DNA of 10,430 nt, from assembly GCA_035296905.1 (NCBI GenBank), contig DATHAA010000095.1, forward strand, positions 1 through 10,430, given 5' to 3'. Positions 6,647 through 10,430 of the stretch are shown here, piece by piece; within the stretch, counting starts at the first letter, position 1, and every line of letters starts with the position of its first letter. The position numbers were made by a program, and so were the translations under genes. The DNA comes from DATEOR01 sp035296905. GTDB lineage: Bacteria; Actinomycetota; Thermoleophilia; Gaiellales; Gaiellaceae. A model generated the notes under the pieces. It ran no database searches and had not been told where the DNA came from. It saw nothing but the letters and a program-made list of their open reading frames with translations.

Positions 6647-8235
6647 TCGTCGACCTCCCGGGCATCGAACGTCGTCTTCATGAGAGAAATGATGTCTTCC
6701 TCGTTTGCGGGGCCCTCGGCCTCGGCTTCTCCTGCTTCTGGGTCGCCCTCGCCGACCGCGAAGGCGAGTGCAAGCTTGTGGCCCGTGACCTCGTAAAGGA
6801 CCTCGGCGAGAAGGGTCGCGTTCTTGGGCTCCTCCGCAAGGTTGCGGTGGAAGGAGGCTGCCGGCGGAAACTCGATCACGAGCCGGTTGCCGGAGAGCTC
6901 GATCGGCTTCGCCTCGCCGAGGACGGAGGCCGTGGGGATCGAGCGCTCGCCGATCGCGGGCAGGACCGCTTGGCTCCAGACCTGCTGCACCTGCTCGATG
7001 TCGAGGTCGGGAAGCGGCTCTGCGGGAGCCGCGGAAGGGGCGGCCGGCTCTGCGTTGGCGCGCGGCTCCGCGGCCGGAGCGTGATGCGGCTCGCCGCGCA
7101 CTCTCCCTTCCAGCTGCTCGATCCGGAAGGAGAGCGACTGGCGCGAGAGGTCGGCGCCCGGGCGCGTGACCTTGACGAGGGCGAGCTCGAGAGGCAGGCG
7201 CGGATCGCCCCCCTGGCGAACGTCGTCCACCGCGACCGCGAGGAGGTCGACGAGGCGAATGACGTCCGGCTCGCCGATCTGGTTCGCCTGCGCGTGCAGG
7301 CGCTCGCGGGTCTCGGGCGTGACCGGCAGCGAGTCGGGCACCTCGCCCATGTGCTGGACGAGCAAGAGGCAGCGCAGGTGCTCGAGCAGATCGGTGACGA
7401 GGCGCGAGAGATCCTGGCCTTGCTCTGCGAGCTCCTCCACGAAGGACAGGAGCCCGGCGGTATCGCGGTCGACGATCAGGTCGCAGACCCGGAAGAGCGC
7501 CTCCTCCTCGACCGCGCCGAGCAGCTGGAGCACGGCCTGCACGGTGATCTTCCCGTCCGTCGCGGCTGCGAGCTGGTCGAGGGTCGAGACCGCGTCGCGG
7601 AAGCTGCCGCGCGCACTGCGCGCGATAAGCGAGAGCGCGGCGTCGGGCGCATCGATCTCCTCTCCGTCCGCAATTCGGCGCAAAAGCTTCGTGAGCTCGG
7701 CGAGGCGCGGCCGCGAGAAGAGGAAGGTCTGACAGCGCGAACGCACTGTCGGCAAGACCTTCGAGAGCTCGGTCGTGCAGAAGACGAAGACGAGGTGAGG
7801 CGGCGGCTCCTCGATCAGCTTGAGGAGCGCGTTCCACGCGGCGTCCGTGAGCTGGTGCGCCTCGTCGAGGATGTAGACCTTGAAGCGGCCCTCGACCGGC
7901 TGCAGGACCACGTGCTCGCGAATCTCGCGGATGTCGTCGATCCCGCGCTGGCTCGCCGCGTCCATCTCGACGACGTCGAGAGAGGTGCCCGCGGCGATCG
8001 TGCGGCACGAGTTGCAGGTCTTGTCGGGCGTGACCGTCGGGCCCTGCTCGCAGTTCAGCCCCTTGGCGAGGATGCGGGCGAGGGAGGTCTTCCCGGTGCC
8101 GCGCGGGCCGGCGAAGAGATACGCCTGCCGAACCTTGTCGCCCGAGATCGCGTTGCGGAGAGTCCGCACGACGGCTTCTTGGCCCACGACCTCGTCAAAG
8201 TCCTGCGGGCGGTATTTGCGGTAGAGAGCCGTCAC
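6643..8235 (-). CDS. dnaX: DNA polymerase III subunit gamma/tau
   Basis: 530 residues from GTG 8235, reading VTALYRKYRPQDFDEVVGQE, the standard DnaX N-terminus. It is the ATPase core of the sliding-clamp loader. Walker A GPRGTGKT is at 43-50; Walker B/DExH VYILDEAH is at 120-127; sensor residues TT are at 154-155; the arginine-finger SRC is at 166-168. The zinc module shows Cys62, Cys74 and Cys77, but the fourth expected cysteine (about position 71) is Asp. After AAA+ lid and oligomerisation domains comes a Pro/Ala-rich linker (containing PAAEPRANAEPAAPSAAP), then a C-terminal domain that would be tau-like. I see no A-rich slippery site for a gamma form. An in-frame extension to 8430 exists but lies entirely in the SRP RNA gene and is rejected. 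It starts 18 bases after the SRP RNA and overlaps ybaB by four bases. Confidence 0.96.
   Translation of the reverse strand: MTALYRKYRPQDFDEVVGQEAVVRTLRNAISGDKVRQAYLFAGPRGTGKTSLARILAKGLNCEQGPTVTPDKTCNSCRTIAAGTSLDVVEMDAASQRGIDDIREIREHVVLQPVEGRFKVYILDEAHQLTDAAWNALLKLIEEPPPHLVFVFCTTELSKVLPTVRSRCQTFLFSRPRLAELTKLLRRIADGEEIDAPDAALSLIARSARGSFRDAVSTLDQLAAATDGKITVQAVLQLLGAVEEEALFRVCDLIVDRDTAGLLSFVEELAEQGQDLSRLVTDLLEHLRCLLLVQHMGEVPDSLPVTPETRERLHAQANQIGEPDVIRLVDLLAVAVDDVRQGGDPRLPLELALVKVTRPGADLSRQSLSFRIEQLEGRVRGEPHHAPAAEPRANAEPAAPSAAPAEPLPDLDIEQVQQVWSQAVLPAIGERSIPTASVLGEAKPIELSGNRLVIEFPPAASFHRNLAEEPKNATLLAEVLYEVTGHKLALAFAVGEGDPEAGEAEAEGPANEEDIISLMKTTFDAREVDE
6654..6659 (-). promoter_or_regulatory. Shine-Dalgarno GGGAGG deciding the ybaB start
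   Basis: GGGAGG on the minus strand, inside the last dnaX codons, is seven bases from GTG 6646 and sixteen from ATG 6637. Spacing favours the GTG that overlaps the dnaX stop. Confidence 0.55.
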
Positions 8236-8245
8236 GCGCCCAACT

Positions 8246-8251
8246 AGTTTA
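8246..8251 (-). promoter_or_regulatory. Possible -10 box TAAACT for dnaX
   Basis: TAAACT (minus strand) lies in the 18-base gap between the SRP RNA 3' end and dnaX, ten bases before GTG 8235. It fits TANNNT and would give a leader of only a few bases. There is no -35 match and no Shine-Dalgarno for dnaX, so initiation on a near-leaderless message or on a processed SRP RNA read-through transcript are both possible. Confidence 0.3.
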
Positions 8252-8253
8252 AC

Positions 8254-8530
8254 GCCCGGTCGCGCACCCTCCGTCGAGGGCGCTTTCGATGCGGTGCCGA
8301 CACTGCTCACTCGGGCCAGGCTGATCCGCGGCACCTGAGAGAAACTGCTTAGCGCTGCTTCCTCCCGGACCTGACGCGGTTCGCAGGCTCCCAGTGCGCG
8401 GAACCTGGCCGTCAACGCTTGCAAGCGCAAGCCCTACTTCGAACGCAACCTCCTAGGGAAGGAGTTCGGCCCCGCTGGAGCGGATTGCGGGTTCAGGGAA
8501 CCGCTAGCTCCCCGCTTAGCGCGACCGGGC
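8254..8530 (-). ncRNA. ffs: Large-type signal recognition particle RNA with Alu domain
   Basis: About 277 nt on the minus strand. The S-domain core (8314-8410) has closing arms GGCCAGG/CCTGGCC and the near-invariant GTCAGGTCC...GGAAGCAG around a GGGA (GNRA) tetraloop at 8363-8366; this binds Ffh. Upstream on the same strand lies an Alu domain closely similar to that of B. subtilis scRNA as I recall it: GCGCTAAGCGGGGAG, then a hairpin GGTTC-CCT-GAACC, then CCCGC-AATCCGCTCCA-GCGGG, then GGCCGAACTCC. The 5' end (8519-8530) and 3' end (8254-8265) are perfectly complementary over 12 bp, forming a terminal helix; GAGG/CCTC and GCGTTCGA/TCGAAAGC pair further in. Length matches the ~270-nt Bacillus RNA. 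Ends are set by the terminal helix and the -10 box at 8537-8545. It directly precedes dnaX, as in Bacillus. Confidence 0.9.
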
Positions 8531-8536
8531 TCGCCA

Positions 8537-8545
8537 ATGCTAGCA
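8537..8545 (-). promoter_or_regulatory. Extended -10 promoter of the SRP RNA
   Basis: On the minus strand TGCTAGCAT is an extended -10 (TGn plus TAGCAT). Six bases then lead to position 8530, exactly the first base of the 12-bp terminal helix of the SRP RNA. The -35 region (TGAAGA around 8561-8566, 18-base spacer) is poor, as is common with an extended -10. The element occupies the ATG at 8537 of the divergent frame. Confidence 0.5.
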
Positions 8546-8590
8546 ACCGAGACTGCGCCGTCTTCACCTCCGGGCGGTCAGACTGCGCGC

Positions 8591-9472
8591 GTGCGGGTCG
8601 GCGTCATGGTTCCCATGTCTTTCTCCGATGGACCCGGCCGAATGCCGTTGTGGCCGGACATCCGCGCGTTCGCCGAACATGCAGAGACCGTCGGCCTCGA
8701 CTCCGTTTGGGTCTGCGATCACTTCTTCGGCAGCATGCCCGGCGCGCCTCTCGAAGGGGTTCACGAAGCGTGGACGCTGGCCACCGCGCTCGCCACGGCG
8801 ACGACACGCGTCGAGGTCGGCCAGCTGGTCACGTGCGCCACGTATCGGAATCCCGGACTGCTCGCGAAGATGGCGGTCACGGCTGACGCGATCAGCGGCG
8901 GCGGCCGGCTCGTTCTCGGTCTGGGCGCAGGGTGGCACGACACCGAGTATGAGGCGTTCGGCTACGCGACCGACCACCGCGTCGGCCGCCTGGAGGAAGC
9001 TCTCGAGATCGTCGTTCCGCTGCTGCGCGGCGAAACGGTCTCCTTCCGCGGTCGCTACCACCGAGTCGCTGACGCCGTCCTTCTTCCTTCGCCGGACCGC
9101 CGCATCCCGCTGCTCGTCGCCGGCAACGGCCCGCGTCTGCTCCGGCTTACGGCTCGCCATGCGGAGGCGTGGAACACGGCCTGGTTCGCGCGCCCGGACG
9201 ATCGTCTTCGAGACCGGCTCGCCGCCCTCGAGACGGCGCTCGAGGAGGAAGGCCGCGACCCGTCCACGCTTCGGCGAACCATCGGGATGTACGTCGCCGA
9301 CCCGGCGGTGGCACCCGACCAGAGCGACGCGTTCACCGGCTCGGTAGATGAGCTCGCAGAGACGCTCACGAGGTTCGGTGAGCTCGGCTTCGTAGACGTC
9401 ATCGCCGTCCTCGAGCCCGCCAACGAGCGGTCGCTCGACCGGCTCGCCCAGGCGCGCAGTCTCATGGCTTGA
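8591..9472 (+). CDS. LLM-class (luciferase-like) F420-dependent-type oxidoreductase
   Basis: 293 residues from GTG 8591, an alpha/beta TIM-barrel flavin/F420 oxidoreductase of the bacterial luciferase superfamily. Conserved segments: VRVGVMVPM at the start, LDSVWVCDHFF, EGVHEAWTLATALATATTRVEVGQLV, TCATYRNPGLLAKMA, DAISGGGRLVLGLGAGW, EYEAFGY, RVGRLEEALEIVVPLLRGETVSFRGRYH and IPLLVAGNG. The pattern resembles the actinobacterial Rv1855c-type group, which uses coenzyme F420; cofactor and substrate are inferred. Start choice: an in-frame ATG at 8537 would add 18 residues (Ser/Pro/Thr-rich, no family match), but that ATG coincides with the divergent SRP RNA -10 box, while GTG 8591 falls where relatives begin. 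CAGACT at 8579-8584, six bases before the GTG, could serve a leaderless message. No Shine-Dalgarno is seen at either start. It stands alone between divergent and downstream units. Confidence 0.88.
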   Translation: MRVGVMVPMSFSDGPGRMPLWPDIRAFAEHAETVGLDSVWVCDHFFGSMPGAPLEGVHEAWTLATALATATTRVEVGQLVTCATYRNPGLLAKMAVTADAISGGGRLVLGLGAGWHDTEYEAFGYATDHRVGRLEEALEIVVPLLRGETVSFRGRYHRVADAVLLPSPDRRIPLLVAGNGPRLLRLTARHAEAWNTAWFARPDDRLRDRLAALETALEEEGRDPSTLRRTIGMYVADPAVAPDQSDAFTGSVDELAETLTRFGELGFVDVIAVLEPANERSLDRLAQARSLMA

Positions 9473-9497
9473 AATCGCGCTGCCGAGTGCTTGAATT
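9469..9497 (+). promoter_or_regulatory. Possible promoter for the secreted-protein gene
   Basis: TTGAAA (9469-9474) and TGAATT (9492-9497) are 17 bases apart; the -35 is good, the -10 mediocre. A transcript from about 9504 would include GAGGG at 9509-9513 just before GTG 9518. The -35 overlaps the stop of the upstream oxidoreductase. Confidence 0.35.
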
Positions 9498-9517
9498 CGG
9501 CGCGTGCTGAGGGTGAG

Positions 9518-10430
9518 GTGATTGCGGTGGTGGCGGCGCTCGCCGCTGCGCACGCGGCGACGGCGGCGGTCGAGGTCCGGCAGATGACGGACGACACGAT
9601 CACGCCTGACAACACCCTCAACTGCAGCGCCAATCCCTTGCCCAACCCCACCGTCGAGCAGAGCTACTGCCGCCGCTTCCACCTGCCCGACTACGGAGTC
9701 ACCGTGCCCTTCACCGTCACCGGCGTCACGTTCGGAATCCAGCGGGCCAACGACGGAGCCGGCGCTGGGCAGCCGATGACCGTTCGCCTCGAGAAGATCC
9801 CGCCGGGTCGCCGCTGCTTCTCGCCAATCTGACGCTCAGCGACTTCGAAGATCTCACCATCGCCGACAGCGAAACGGGCACGATCAAGACCGCGGTCTTC
9901 TCGCGCACGATCGCCCACCCGAACACGACCGATCTCGTCCTCGAGCTCTTCGAGCCCGACGGCGTCCCTCAGAACAACGTCCTCGTCTTCGCCAGTAACC
10001 AGTCCGCAGAGACAAGAACGGCCTATTGCGAGCCGCCGAGCTATTCCCACAACGAGCCGAGGCCGCTCGACTCACCCGAGTTCGACGACTTTTTCCCCGG
10101 GCACATGGTTCTGTTCGCGACAGGCGACGAGGCCGCTGACGTCGATCCGCCCAACCTCGGCGTCAAGATCCCCGGCGGGCAGACGCTCGCGGGCGCGTTC
10201 GACAAGGGCGTCGAAGCGCGGCTCAGCTCAGGCGGGCCGTGCGGGCTCGATGTCTCGCTCCTCATTTCGAAGAAGCTCGCGCACAGCCTCGACATCCCGA
10301 GAGTCGTCGGTACGGCTCACTCCACGCTTGCGAAGGCGGGGGCCAAGACCGTTGCGACCGACTTCACGCGCAAGGCCAAGCACGCCCTCCACGGCCGGCA
10401 TTCGCTCTCGCTGACCGTGCGGGCGAAGGC
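9518..10430 (+). pseudogene. Secreted beta-rich protein, one frameshift, 3' end outside window
   Basis: From GTG 9518 the frame starts with an Ala/Val-rich segment ending in AHAATAA, a short signal-peptide-like stretch without the usual basic start. It continues with LNCSANPLPNPTVEQSYCRRFHLPDYGVTVPFTVTGVTFGIQ, a beta-sandwich-like pattern, up to RLEKIPPG. It then terminates at 9832. Slipping back one base at about 9808 restores SPLLLANLTLSDFEDLTIAD and an open frame to the window end, including LVLELFEPDGVPQNNVLVFASNQS and, from about 10150, a module (LGVKIPGGQTLAGAFDKGVEARLS, VVGTAHSTLAKAGAKTVATDF, FTRKAKHALHGRHSLSL) of the kind repeated in Thermoleophilia secreted proteins. Hence one base is missing relative to a functional gene, by mutation or sequencing error. 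Starts at TTG 9491 or GTG 9527/9530 are possible. No enzymatic motif is visible; a cell-surface or extracellular role is inferred. Confidence 0.7.

Noticed and set aside
5139..6665. 508-codon frame on the - strand across recR and lysC
   Set aside because: Out of frame with both recognised genes and strongly Arg/Gly-rich.
7600..7900. Programmed frameshift site in dnaX giving a gamma form
   Set aside because: No A-rich slippery heptamer or following pseudoknot-like element could be seen in dnaX.
6778..8247. 489-codon open frame on the + strand opposite dnaX
   Set aside because: Long antisense frames are common in high-GC genes; the translation is Arg/Glu-rich without domain similarity, and dnaX is unmistakable on the other strand.
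8314..8410. A stand-alone 97-nt small 4.5S SRP RNA
   Set aside because: It is a self-contained S-domain, but flanking sequence on the same strand supplies an Alu domain and a perfect 12-bp terminal helix, so the gene is longer.
8416..8427. 12-bp palindrome CGCTTGCAAGCG as an operator
   Set aside because: It lies inside the SRP RNA and is explained by RNA structure rather than a DNA-binding site.
8236..8430. N-terminal extension of DnaX by 65 residues
   Set aside because: This in-frame stretch is entirely SRP RNA gene and gap; family members begin at VTALYRKYRP.
1..10430. tRNA genes, CRISPR arrays, insertion sequences, attachment sites
   Set aside because: No tRNA cloverleaf, direct-repeat array, transposase or integrase similarity, or terminal inverted repeats were found on reading both strands.

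Overview
This is a high-GC bacterial chromosome segment, most likely from an actinobacterium and probably class Thermoleophilia. Four observations point there: GTG starts are frequent; a luciferase-like oxidoreductase of the F420-dependent actinobacterial type is present; the gene order dnaX-ybaB-recR-lysC-asd resembles the one I recall from Mycobacterium and Streptomyces; and a secreted protein carries a C-terminal module I associate with Solirubrobacterales. The taxonomic call is inference from gene content, not from a marker search.

Layout, left (+ strand, 1-3520): the 3' part of a cysteine-rich CCG-domain iron-sulfur protein of the HdrB/SdhE type; an LD-carboxypeptidase (family S66) gene broken by three frameshifts; a 142-base gap holding a perfect 19-bp palindrome, a strong hairpin and a -10 box placed for a leaderless message; a 64-residue membrane protein; a membrane-anchored metallophosphoesterase; and a divergent GNAT-like protein. 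These genes are packed end to end.

Middle (- strand, 8545-3517): an RNA gene and a five-gene run read in the order SRP RNA, dnaX, ybaB, recR, lysC, asd. Gaps are 0-18 bases, with overlaps at dnaX/ybaB (4 bases) and lysC/asd (8 bases). It combines protein targeting, replication clamp loading, recombination repair and the first two steps of the aspartate pathway (lysine/threonine/methionine and diaminopimelate). The GNAT-like gene and asd converge and share four bases at their stop codons.

Right (+ strand, 8591-10430): an F420-dependent-type LLM oxidoreductase diverging from the SRP RNA gene, then a secreted beta-rich protein interrupted by one frameshift and running off the window.

The most notable point is that the SRP RNA is not the short 4.5S form. 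It appears to be the long (~277 nt) Bacillus-type RNA with an Alu domain and a perfect 12-bp terminal helix, and its extended -10 promoter lies on top of the most upstream ATG of the divergent oxidoreductase gene. I see no CRISPR array, insertion sequence, prophage or defence island; most of the window is housekeeping.
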